From Phialocephala subalpina (Eukaryota > Ascomycota > Leotiomycetes > Helotiales > Mollisiaceae), in assembly GCA_900073065.1 (NCBI GenBank), contig FJOG01000019.1, positions 1,083,151 through 1,147,150 of the forward strand: a DNA stretch of 64,000 nt, given 5' to 3'. Position 1 is the first letter of the stretch, and each line of letters starts with the position of its first letter. A program made the translations under genes and the position numbers. Below, one piece after another: positions 32,948 to 46,781 of this stretch. The notes beneath the pieces were generated by a model that saw only the letters and a program-made list of their open reading frames with translations, did no database searches and was not told where the DNA came from.

Positions 32948-35900
32948 TTCACGGCGACCGCGAGGGGTTCTAGAGCTCGTCATTGCACCTGCATAGCATC
33001 GGTTTTCCAAGAATAGACTATACATATGGGACTACAAGGCTCGTCACGCATGTCACAAAAGTTTTGTTGCGATTCGTTCACCGGTGAAGCCACCCTGGGT
33101 AATGAGAGCCCTGCAGTTGCAGCAGCAACAGATATTCATATCCTCGAATCATGTCTAGGCCATGATAAAGGTGGCCTCGGTCTCGTGGATCGACTCCAGG
33201 AACGGACGACATCTTACTCGTAAGGCAATCCCACCACCGCATCCCGCCTCGTCGGGCCCATCAACCTAACGAACGGCAAGAAAATCCAACAGAGTGGAAA
33301 CTTTTGTCAATACGACAGTGAGTAAGTCGCAATAAGTTGTTTCTCCGTTCTCATTTGATGAGAGGAAGGTTTGGCACGAGCCGTTCCCGTAAAACGCATT
33401 GTCCAATTATCAAGCGCGTGGCGAATAGGAGGCGAGAAAGCTTGAATTCGCTTCTCATTCGTGAGGACTATCGTGACCCTTGGAGAAGCGCCTAGATTTG
33501 GAATAAGTTGGCTATTGATGTTTAATGGAGATGGTGACAATTGACGGGGAGGCAATAAGACCAATGTAGATACTGGAATACTTGTGAATAGAGTTTGGTG
33601 GACTTGAGTGGCTTGAGGCGGGTTTGACCGGTGGTCGTGAGTCCAGAATGTTGGTATGGGGATGGCGAAACGCGTAAGGTGTGATATTGAACATGATCTG
33701 AGCCAGTCGGTATTCAAAGGTCAACTTTTGGAAGTAGATTGGCGAGGAAGTCAAAATCTTGGAGCCGTGGGCTCGGACTGTCTCGATTCGGAAATTTTGA
33801 CAACCGGTCTCTAGCGTAACGCTGATCAACGTACGAGTGCCGCGAGCCGCTCCTTGACAACTTTGACGATCTGTAAATCTTTGTCTTGATTGAGATTTCT
33901 TCTTCAAGGGTTCTTTGGAGGGAATGGCAAGGTGTGCGAGCATCGTTTGGCGGATCAAGAAAGGAGATCGCCGACCAAGAAGGAGATCTTTCAACCCATG
34001 CAAAACTCCTTTGCCCATAGACGTAATTGAATATCGACTTCACTTTTGTTGAAGAGGACATCTATTCTTTGGTTGGACATTGAATTCAACTCGGACATTC
34101 CATGGAGCACAAGGTGCCAGATGAGTCGGGGCATTGGCTCATTTTCTTGCGACATGGATGAAATTCAGAGAAAACGGATCGTCAACTTGCTGATCACGTA
34201 GAGGAAGCTGTACAAGGTGGTTCGGGACATTGATCCACCCCCAACAGTGGCGAGCCTTCTGCCACTGCTGTCCTAGACCTGAGCGCTCTCCTTTCTCCAA
34301 CCACAACTCGGGAGAATGGAAGCCAGACTCAGCTCTCTCCCACAACTCCCGTCTTCGTCTCAAAACCAAAGGTCCCAAGTGGAGCCTCAGAGTTGAGACC
34401 ATTTCTCCAGATATTGGACTCTTCCATCGGGAAACTGTTGTAGGACGAACATGAGAGTCGTTTAGGACATTGCCTTGACGATACCTCCTCCGAGGCAAGT
34501 AGATATCCACCGAAGCGCAACAGGTTGAGGGCTTCAGAACAAGTTGTTCTGCTTCCTGCCTAACAGTTCTAACCCAACCAGCTTCCTTGCGGAGCCTGTC
34601 TACACGCCGAAACCATCTAGGACCCGTTCTCAATAGCTTCGAGCTTCAACCCAACACTTACGAGCAGGGCTGCCAACCCCGTTTCAAAGCTTGCTCTTTC
34701 GACCTCAACTTGACATGAGCGATCGACTCAACGATAACACAACGATAGACACAAGAAGGGGAAAGGGGGAGAGAAGAAACTCGAACGAAGCAAGATCATC
34801 GTCGAGACACATCACTGTCAAACATCTCAAGTCACACCTGGACGTCTATCACGCCGTCGAAGGACTTTCGAGCCCTGATACCAACGCTGGCGATGGGACG
34901 AGTATGTCGCTGTTCTATTCTGCGCCTTGTACGCAGAAGTGTTCAACGGCAGCGAGCGAGCGATCGAGAGCGAGACGAAGCACGAATGTAAAGAAGGAAG
35001 AAGTGATCTTTTGACAAGAATAGAAGGTGCACCACGAATATATGAACGAGCGAATCTGCACAGCTCGTTACAATTGTCAAGGGCAAGGGAAGTCTAAATA
35101 GTGAAGCAAGTTGTCGTCGTTCATCATTACACAAAGTTTCGTTGCTTGTTTCTTGGTAGACAACTCATCTCAGACATCAAAGCTTGATCCTGCATCCGCG
35201 AAAAAGTAGCAAGGGCATACCTCGAACGATAGGCGGCTTGAGATGGTGAAAACTTATCAAAACCAAGAGACTACAGCAGCCCTAGCAGGCAGATGATTGA
35301 AGGATAGAATTGTCTCAACTGAAGGTAAATTCCCGCGATAAATCTAGATCCAGACATGATCGCTTCCCTTCACTGTCTTGTAGTGAAGAGACTTTCGTTG
35401 AAGATAATTTGAGATGAATGTCTCCCTCACAAAACAAGCATGAGACTCTTCCACCTCACCCCAATCTCACGCACACTGACATCTCAACCCTCGCCTCAAA
35501 CTACTTCACCCCCTCTCTTCAACCTCCACTTCTCACCTGTCAATCTGAATCCGAATCAGAAGCCCCTCTCCTCACCTGCCAAAGTCAACCCCCACGCCCA
35601 CATCCCAATCCATGCAACTCTGCATAAACAAACGCAAGACAACTTGCATAGCCTCATCGTCCTCAGTCCACCCCACCGCACCAGCGGCCACCAGACGATC
35701 TCGATCTCTCTCATCAAAAAAGCAAAGACCCAAACAACACCAAGCTCAAGCTCAAATTCAGGCGAGAATAAAAAAAGCCCAGCCTTACCAACACAGCCAA
35801 GCACCACAATTCATTCGCCACGCCGAAACTCTGCAGCAGTACTTTCACGCTAGGCCTAAGCCTTGATTTTTGACAACAGAGTCCGGGACTTCCCGTTTCG

Positions 35901-38900
35901 CGCCTCGTGATTTTTGCTTTCTGAGATACTGTCTCGAACGAGCCTGTGCCTCTGGCCCTGCGTGTCTGAGAAGGCCAGACTTTTCCTTCAGGGCTACAAT
36001 TAGATGTGAGGAAGTGAGACATGTGGTTGCTGCTTTAACTTTTGGGAGAGAAGGAGAGACAGCTGCTGTGGCTGAGAAGGACAAGACGTCCGGACGGAGA
36101 ATTCCCCAGAAAATGCAAAGTGAGATACTTCAGATGACTCGTGCAATTTGTGTGACATTGTGACGTGAGGAAAGGAGCAGTAGTACAATACGGTAATCAA
36201 GCCGGAGTATTTAAGTGTAGAAAGAAGGAATGACGCTGGTCAAAGAACGAGGAAGGTAGGATAGAAGGAAGGAAAGGAATGTTCCTTAGGAAGGATTGCG
36301 CGTCACGATGTGTAGTAGCGTAAGGTTATTATCGTTGATGATAAAGTTTAGTCCGACCAGATGGAATGGTTACGCTGATATGTAGTCCAAAGTTGGTGTT
36401 TCCGTTACTGAGATACCGGTACCCTTCTACGTTATCTTCTGCACGCTGTGTCTGTGACTCTGTGTAGCAGAACGTCCATCCAGTTTCGGTACAGCTTGCG
36501 AGTCTAGAAAATAGAGGCTTAAAGCCGTTCGATTAGCTGACCAGTTGTCTGGAAGCCGTCTGCGGCCGACGTTGTACGGGAAAGCCTCGTCACGGGATGA
36601 GGCGTCGGTCTGTGGGATAGCGCTGGCTCCGAGGGAAAGGGAGCGGGACTGCTCTTGTGTGACGAGCTGTTGGTAGCCTCTCGAAAACGAAGAATTGAAC
36701 CAATGCTCATCTGACTTCTTGACATTCAGCTTGACATGGTTTGAATGCATCAGGTCGTCGATGACTGGGTGCTCAAGTCGTCTACCACAAGTCTGGATAC
36801 GCGGAAATGCAGGCGCCCACAAGGCACAAACTCAAGCCATCTCCAGCGTCCAAGAAAATCTACCCTGCCTTTGTTGATCTAGAATTGTCCCGATCGAGTC
36901 ATGGGTATGTGCCGTTTGCCGTCGGTACTGAAGGAAAAGCAGAAGCTGCCACGTGAGATCGGCGAAAGCTGTCAGGTACCGCAATTGCAGAAATACAAAA
37001 GCACATTTTCTTCGGACCAGGCGGCTATTTTTGGGCAAACAGGGTATCAGAAACTCTACCAAAGTAAATTTCGAGGAGGGAGAGGTGTGGCGTTGGTGCA
37101 CAATGCGGCTCTTCGACTTGTCATAATTTGGACCTGGTTCGCATTGCGCACGCAATTTGACAGTGTTATTCTTGGGTTGAGGCTTGACTGGGGCCCAAAT
37201 TTCAGGTACGAGATGTTTGTGCCACACGATTGATTCGGGAGTGGGATTGGGCGCATTCAAGGCCAACGAACGGTAGCTTTACCGACTCGGAACCATGATT
37301 GCAGAACGACTTGGCTGGGCCATGATTGGAATTTTGGAATTTGATAAACATGATACGCAGTGAGGTCCATCAGGAACATGCCAAACAGGCCCAAACATGC
37401 CCAAACATGACCAGTCGACTGATCTGAATGCTTGACGGCGGGACTTTCCCGCAACGTCTGGGCGCCGTCGGTCGCTCGTATTATTCATGATTTCTCATGA
37501 AGGTCTGAGTCCTCGGTCATGGTGTTGTTCCTGCATCTGCAGCCGTCCGATGATTTGTCGTCCCCTTTTCCTTGCATCCCTCGAGCGGGGTTCCACGTGC
37601 GAGATCAGATGAGCCGACTTTCTCCCACGGTGCAAATTTGCAGGTGAGATGAGATGAGACGAGATGAAATGTGGAGTTTCCGGCAGCGAAAGCGAAGCCC
37701 TGAGTCCGAGTGTAACACAACAGCATCGCGGGCCAAAAACGCAGCGAAGAGGCGAGAGGGTGGTCATCGGTCATCCACAGTCATGCATTCGTTTCTTGCA
37801 GCAGACAGCGTTATGCAACTGCAGCACGACGAGAGGAGGATGTTCGGATGAAGCTGGCAGTCTGGCAGTGAAGTTGTCAGCAACAGACATGCAGATGCCT
37901 CCAATCATTCCTTTGCCGTGCTGACAGATTCGCCCAAGAATGCAGTCCAGGATCGGACGTGCCTCTTCCAGACATGGCATGCAGCGTAGAAAAGGGCGAC
38001 GAGATGCATGGACTTTGGTAAACATGTAAACCTTGAACAGAAAGTTTTTTAGCCTCAGCCTGATCCCAGCTGCCACACGATGATTTTCGAGGCATTGCCA
38101 CCACAGTGCCAGCCTTCCAGCCTTCCAGTCCACTCTGCGTGCAGCCACTTCAAGCCCTCGACAAGGCTCGCGGGTTTGAAGCCTTTGATAGCTCTTGTTT
38201 TACCTGGAAGACCCTTGACTTTGCCCTTGAGGATCCCCACCCGACTTTTGGCCCTGCGGGAGGATCACGACCCTGGAGACGCTCTCGCTACCACTGTCCA
38301 ATCATGGCGGCCATCGTACTTGAGCCAATCCCCTTTCCCTACCTGCGAACCCGACAGCTGGGACACTAAATTGCCGTATCCAGGAAGCTGGCCAGCTTGA
38401 GAGTGTGGTACTGTACCGTATCTGTGCTTTGCGCGCGCGAAGGAGGACGATAGCGATGTGAAGATGCGCTTTTGATTCTTCCCAGATTCTGTTTGTTGCG
38501 TTGGAGGAGATTATATTACATTACAGACGCCGCATGCCGAAAGCTTCGATTGCTGAAGCGCGCAATGCTGACTGGGCCGCTGCACATGCGATTCCAGTCT
38601 GACGGATGCGAGAAGCAATGCATGGGGCCGAAAAGTGAAGTGTGAGACGATGATGGCGAGGAAGTTTTTCGTTATCAAACTTTCCGACTCCGAGTCAAGG
38701 CTAGGCCCGCCGCTGCCTATCTCGTCAGTCGGTGAGGGCCCGATGCTGGAACTGTGGCCCAAAAAGATTCACCCGCATCCGGTTTGGGAAGATGAGGCAT
38801 CTGATGTTCAGCTGGCTTTGTGGATCTCGGGTCTTTGGGGGCTTCGAGATGTCCAGACGAGACGTCGAGTGGGAGCTGGATACTCGAATGCGGGGACTTT

Positions 38901-39130
38901 TCTCCGGAGACGATGCACATATCGTGGTCGTGGTCATCGTAATCCTTCGAGGGACCAGGGATTGGTCAGTCAGCATGGACTAAGAACCCTTTTTTTCTTT
39001 CTCGCTTGAATTTCGAAGGAGGGGAAGCTTGGGATGGAGCTTTGGTCGCAAGTGCTTTGCGCGACTCTCACTTACAGTAGTAAATTACTCCTCCTCAACG
39101 CCATACATAGTCTTGCGCGATGATACATAA

Positions 39131-39159
39131 TTTTTATTTTATTTTATTTTATTTTATTT
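39131..39159 (+). repeat. ATTTT microsatellite
   Basis: About five consecutive ATTTT units, immediately followed by attta. A simple-sequence repeat in non-coding DNA. Confidence 0.9.
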
Positions 39160-39926
39160 ACTTGTACTGTACAAACACACAATACTGTACCAACGTACAA
39201 AGGTGTGCTGGCCAAAAGCAGATTGTATCTCGTCCACATCTTTTGATCACAGCCCACACTCAGCGGTACTTTTGTGGTGGTTGTGGTTGGGTTGTGCATA
39301 TGCACTTTTCTATTTTTATCCCGGTGCCCCCCTGCTTGGGGCGGCTTCCAACTCAACTCTCCGCCTCCCCTCAACAGCAACACACCCCAGGAAACTCAAT
39401 GAGATCCTTCACGACACTGCACATTTTTTGTGCAGCGTGCACTGCCATACCTGGCTGCTTTTGTGCGTCCCGGAATAACTTCAAGCTGGTGGAGGATGAT
39501 CGTGAACGGGCGAGCATCACTGATCATTTTCCTTCATCAGATAGACCAGTGACGATGACAATTTATGCGCTGTGCGGGTTTGCAAATTGATGAGAGGATC
39601 GAGCTTCACGCACGGAAAATGGCGAGCGACGGCGTTAAGCACCCACAGATCTGTCCGCTCCATGGAGCCTCCGGGAGCGAGTTGCATCCTCTCCCATTCG
39701 CTGAAGGACATTTAAAAGTAAGAAAGAAAGACGCGATCTAATCCACATCGGGTCGGGGAAGCAGTCGTCTCAGGCCGAAAAGGCACCCACAAAGATGAGC
39801 TAAACTGCTCCTATCTCTTGGCCTGCGATCCATTCGTGTACCTGGATGCCCTAGCAGAAGTTCGAAGTATGCTCGAGTGGCACCCGCCGGTATGCTGCAG
39901 ACTGCTGCCGACTGCAGCAGCAACAG

Positions 39927-39957
39927 TGGCTCAAATGGCTCAGATGGCTCAAATGGC
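39927..39957 (+). repeat. 9-bp imperfect tandem repeat
   Basis: Three units of TGGCTCAAA/TGGCTCAGA. In one frame they would read as repeated MAQ, but no gene is supported there. Confidence 0.85.
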
Positions 39958-40600
39958 GAATGGAGCATCATTGTCTGGTTGGTGGACTTGGCGTGGGGAG
40001 GCAGCGAGAGAGGGCGAAGGAGATCACCACGAGTCGAATCGCAGGGTGCAAATCGTGCCCGGAGAAAACCAAACAAGGGGAACATGCCGGGTCTGCCTTT
40101 GGCTTGATTCCTGCGTCTCCCGCTGTTCACGCATTCACTCACACTGGCGGAAAAGGCGCTGTGTATCAGGAGATTCGACGCTCCACGCCTCGACAGACTG
40201 GCGGCCCTGCAGCCCTCAAGGGGCCGTCCAGCATGGGAGGGCCCCTGGTCCGAATGCCACGCGCTGGTGGTCGCCGTTCAGAACCGCAGTCTGGGACAGT
40301 CTGGGAGAAAGCGAGGGAAAATGTCCAGCCACACCACCGTCGACAGGGTAGTTACCGTAGAGTACAGGGTGTCTGGCCCTGGGCGTCCACTGCTTGGTGC
40401 TGCTCTGTCAAGGGCGAACCAAGGGACGAGAGGGGGGGGCTCTGGCTCCCAGATTTCAGATCTCCAAACAACTCACCACCGCGCTCTTCAACTCGTCCAA
40501 ACCCTCATCGCTGGCACGCTTTATTTTTTGCTTGTGCTCCGCCTTGATCTTCCCGTCCCTTCCCAAATTCCCAAACCGCTTGTCTGTATCATATAAGATC

Positions 40601-41299
40601 CCCCACTCGCGCTGGACAAAGTACGGGGACATCTAGGACATGACCGTGTGTGAGCGCCCTGGTTCCAGAAAAGCCGCCAACGTCAAACCCGCTTCCGTAG
40701 GATTCCTCTTTTAATCTTCCCCTTCCCTCTCCACCACCACCACCCGAACTTCACTCCGTCCTGCCCTTTACTAACTTCACCACCACAGTCTCTCCCTTCA
40801 TTCCTTACCTTCGAGTCCTTCGACGAGGTATTGAACTAGCAATCGTTTCGCCCTCACATCATTCGTTTCGTTCAATCTGCAGCTTACATTAATACGCGAT
40901 ATCGACCGAGGACCCCAGGGCCCCCAGGACAGCGCTTACTGCAACCCACGCCGCATCCCACCATCTCAACACACACTGGGAGACCGTTTCTAATCCCCCC
41001 AGACTTCATTCTTTTGTCTGCAGCACGATTGTACCTGCCGACGTCGATCGATCCTCCACCAGTTTCTCAGAAGCTGCTACCTTCGCTCTCACGAAACGAC
41101 TCAAAAAACACCTAATATATATATATGCCAATCACATCGACTAATTAATCAACTCCTCTTCGACCGACAGTCACCGACTCGCATTCGCTAGGACTTTGGT
41201 TCTGTTTAGGCTTGAAAGGCTTGCGGGATCCTGCGATCAACTTCTTGGCCGGTGGAGCCTACCTCAAAATCTCAGGCTTGGAACCGATCGATGCCGACT
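40601..41299 (+). promoter_or_regulatory. Promoter and long leader of the homeobox gene
   Basis: C/T-rich DNA (about 40700-40830) followed by a region lacking long frames, then an (AT)n run at 41116-41125 and the homeobox start. The pattern suits a long 5' leader, as is common in fungal developmental regulators. Exact transcript limits cannot be seen. Confidence 0.45.
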
Positions 41300-43306
41300 A
41301 TGGCATTTTTCGAGCCCTCGTACCAGCACCCTCATCACTATCACGACATGTCTCACTACGCCGACGCCCACCAGACGTACACGATGACCCAAGCTCCCAT
41401 GATGGCGATGCCCAATTCCTCGAAGAACACCGAGACGCGGCCACGACTTGGAAAGGAAGAGGTAGACATCCTCGAGGCGTCGTTCCGAAAGAACCCAAAG
41501 CCGACAACACAAACAAAGCGGGGTTTTGCTGATGACATGGGAGTTGATCTGGCAAGAATCAACGTGAGTTTACGAAACTTCTCTCTTGCGCTTCACTAAC
41601 ATAGAGTGTAGAACTGGTTCCAGAATCGTCGCGCAAAACGGAAGCAGGAGAAGAAACAGGAAGCTTATGAAGCTGGCCAGGCCCAGGAAGCTTTGGGATA
41701 CTCGGAACCATCGTCGCCAGACTTCTACACACACGGCAATGGTTACTATAGTGATGGACAGTTGATGCCAATGCCTCAGTCGTCTGCGACTTTCCCAATA
41801 ATGAACAACGGACCGCTGCCACCAGTCGCCTCGTATAATCCACAGTACGCGGATCCGTCAACTGCCAGCCTGGAATCGCTGCAACGGACCTTGGCCGCTG
41901 CCCATGCTGCAGAGCACGACGAGTACCATACTTTCGTTGATCAACACGGCTCTCTCGGTAGCTTTGACGGCTCGCTTCCTCACGACTTTTCAGCCACTGA
42001 CCGGGTTCAATTCCCATCCCCGGAACCGCTTCCAACTTTCGAAAACGGAAATCAACAGGCCTATGCTTCATACTCTTCACACTTCTCAAGTGGTCTTTAC
42101 AACGAGGGTCACCCACTTGAAGTCCAGTCTCCTGAAGAGTCGACAAACCAGACTCCGACGCCCTTCAACGGGTATGTTTCGTCTGGTCCAGCTGCTCCAC
42201 AGCTCATCACAACCTTCCCATCCCAGCTGCTGCCGTCCCAGACTCAGGATGGTCTCTCACACTTGAACGATGAGAACGAAAGCGAATCGCCAAAGGATCA
42301 TTCCGCTGGTGCGATTGGGTTCAAGTATGATATGTCGGAGTCTGACAACACCTCGCCGCCGCCGCCACCCTCTGCGACCATTCCCTTCAAGTCACCTCCT
42401 CCCCCAGCAGATATTGCTTCACGCCGCAAGAAGGTTCAGGTCAGACCTGCTGCACTGACTGCCGAAACATTGAAAGGCCGTCCTGCCATGGGCCCAAGGA
42501 CAGTATCCCATGCCGAGGGATTCAGACGACCGGTCGAAAGCCCAATTGGTTCACCTATGCGACGTATTGCTTCTGCTGGAGGCAACCGCAACGTGCTCAA
42601 TGGCCGAATCTACAAGTCTGGCATTGAGTCTTCACAACGATCACCCATTAACTTGGGGACGTTCGAGTCCGCTGGAGCCTTTATGGAGCACAACTACCAT
42701 AATATTCGCAATCAATCCTTGACGGCGGGCTCTTCGCTCAACAGCAGTTTGGCACCACCAACACCATTGTCTCCTCGAGGCGAGATGACCCTGGTGAAGC
42801 GAGAAGGGACAAGGTCGACAGCATCGCCAGTTGAGAATTTTGTTTTCAATGCAGGTACAGGAGGCTTCACGACTTTGGAAGGAGATCAATCCTTGTCTCC
42901 CCCTGAGACACCTCAAGCGCCAATGGCGATGAATCCTTCCCATACTTGGGCACATGGGCTTGACTTCTCCGAGAAGCAGTGGTCCTTCGACGTCCCTGAC
43001 GAGCCGCTTTATACGCCCGCACACGACGCCTTTCCCGTTGAGCTGCACATGCCACAGCCGTCATATCTGACTTCGATCAGTCAGCCTGTGACGCCTGCTT
43101 TCGGCCAGTTCAACCCGAACTTCATGTTCGGACACGAATCTCCCCAGTTTACTGAGTCTCCGAAATACATGCTCTCGACTCAGACTAGCTCAGAGTATTC
43201 GTTCCCAGATGCGTCGCCGCAATTCCTGGGAATGTCTCCCACGATGACGAAACAAAAGACTTTTCAATTTTCGCACACAACAGCCGCTGATTTCTCTGAG
43301 AAATAA
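41300..43306 (+). CDS. Homeobox transcription factor
   Basis: DNA-binding regulator of 652 residues from exons 41300-41563 and 41612-43306; the 48-nt intron falls just before homeodomain helix 3. An in-frame ATG 9 bases upstream (41291) is possible; I chose MAFFEPSYQHPHHYHD. The homeodomain covers about residues 45-102: TRPRLGKEEVDILEASFRKN, then helix 3 INNWFQNRRAKRKQEKK with the invariant W-F-N-R residues. The rest is Ser/Pro/Gln-rich with a polyproline stretch (about residue 315) and several SP/TP sites. It resembles typical (non-TALE) homeobox proteins of Pezizomycotina linked to fruiting-body and conidial development; that role is inference. Confidence 0.92.
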
Positions 43307-44209
43307 GCACAGCAACACTTCATATCTTTCTCTCTTCCCTTTGCGCCTGCGCTCCATGAGCTATACCCGCTGCGGCTGGATTCCAGCTCCTGCACCTGTA
43401 CAACAATATCTTGCTTAGCATGTTCAGCGCCTGTTCCATTTTCCTTTGTCAGAACTTGGGCGGACACACTCACTTAATGTAATCAGGGTGGCACAAGGGA
43501 TGCCTCTGTTAATGTTCATGAAATACGCGGGAGATATACCCAAAAGAAACACGATGGCGGGAGGATGAATTGTTTGAGTATCTTGATGGCTATCAGGATT
43601 CGGCGTAATAGGATTGGGATGGCGCTCATTGTGTCGATCAATGACCATGGCTTCGAAGAATGTGATGCATTTGCATTTCGGCATGAGAGGAGTAACTCTC
43701 CTCTTGTGTTTGTATAGTGCCTCTTAACAAAAATAGAAGGTTTCGAAATGATCACCTTTTCTTTCACCGCAACTGCAGCTCGGTCTTAAAGGTGGGATGT
43801 TGTAACAGTGAATTTTCCTTCGTCTCTATCTCCAGCCGAGCCAAGAATATTGAAACCTTGAAGAATGTCCCTCCTCGCATAGAACATCCAAACTCAATCT
43901 AGTGGTTGTTCAAACGCAAGTCATATACAACACTTTACTCATAAGAATGTCTGGTTCCTGAAGATAGTCTCCGATGTAGGAGACCAGCAAGCGTTTGCAG
44001 GGATTCGAGCTGTTGAAGTTTAGCCCCTCATTCTTGTGCCGTATCTGGCCGGCCAGCGATAGACGATATGAAAGCTCCTCGACTTCGAGCTCAAGCTTCC
44101 TTCTACCATTATAAAAATTCCAAGGTACGCAAAGTCACCTTCGCGTTCTTGTCTCTTTTTTCTCCCATAGATTTGATTTCCGCATTTAGAATTCCTTTCC
44201 CCTTCTACA
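43307..44209. other. Intergenic region
   Basis: 3' flank of the homeobox gene and promoter of the dehydrogenase gene. No further gene is recognised. Confidence 0.5.
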
Positions 44210-46073
<1,864 letters not shown>

Positions 46074-46781
46074 AAGAACTCGGAGAACAGTGAAGGAAGG
46101 TGTGGGAAGAGAATTGGGAATAGGGACGAGGCAAATTGCATGGAATTACGAAGTCATGATGAAGTCTGGACGGATTCCAGACAGAATGAGATGTGAAACT
46201 CTCTGATTTAGAGTCGGACATTCGCTCAGCGCTGGTCATGCATTTACCGGTAGCATACAAAATGAAAATGAACAACATCTCATATTTAATGTTGCCTTAA
46301 TCAGAAATGAAAGTGAGGAAGTCACGAGTGTCTGTCTGGATCTCAAGTAGTTAAAGCCAATGTTCGGCAACCAGGACACAAACATGAGATGAAAATGAGA
46401 ATGAAATTGACATATATCTACCTTTTTTCGGGATATTCAGTTTTAGGGATTAAAGGTGAGCGAAGTCACTGGTGTCCGAGCAGATTTGAGGCAGAACTAC
46501 ATGCTTGGAAGTCCCTCATGGAGTTAAAGATTCGATCGTGGTCGATGGCTCACCACATGTAGGATGGATGAAAGCGAGCTAGAATCGAACTTAAGGATGA
46601 AGGTAATATCGACCTCCATGACCAACACGAGATCAAACATTAGAGTAGTGCCACAGACAAGCTCACATCACAAATCAACTTCAAAACAAGCCCAGTAAAT
46701 CAGTACAAGAACATGGTATCATTTCATCTACTCATTTACATCTACCCCTCCCATCCACCCTTCTTTCCTCCCCTCACCTCC
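46074..46781. other. Convergent intergenic region
   Basis: Separates the 3' ends of the dehydrogenase (plus) and RRP44 (minus) genes. No supported gene or RNA. A 'ttcgattctagctcgc' string on minus near 46580 is not part of a tRNA fold. Confidence 0.5.

Larger units (their letters stand above)
32948..40600. other. Gene-poor region of about 7.6 kb
   Basis: I found no convincing gene. Open frames of 100-195 codons occur on both strands (for example 33512-34018 minus, 34139-34633 minus, 35440-35853 plus, 36427-36822 minus, 38635-39009 plus, 39960-40547 plus), but they overlap each other, lack motifs and look like chance frames in high-GC DNA. Simple repeats are present (39131-39159, 39927-39957, and GAGAT-rich DNA at 37643-37669). 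The stretch lies 5' of the homeobox gene and may hold its regulatory DNA or a non-coding transcript. Confidence 0.5.

Noticed and set aside
33307..34633. Several 100-170 codon minus frames
   Set aside because: They overlap in different frames, have no conserved motif, and the region lacks splice logic.
39738..40547. Long overlapping frames on both strands (134 and 195 codons)
   Set aside because: High-GC DNA, mutually overlapping, containing simple repeats and no protein motif.
46560..46640. Possible tRNA (TTCGATTC-like string on minus)
   Set aside because: The T-stem and acceptor stem do not pair, and no D or anticodon arm could be drawn.
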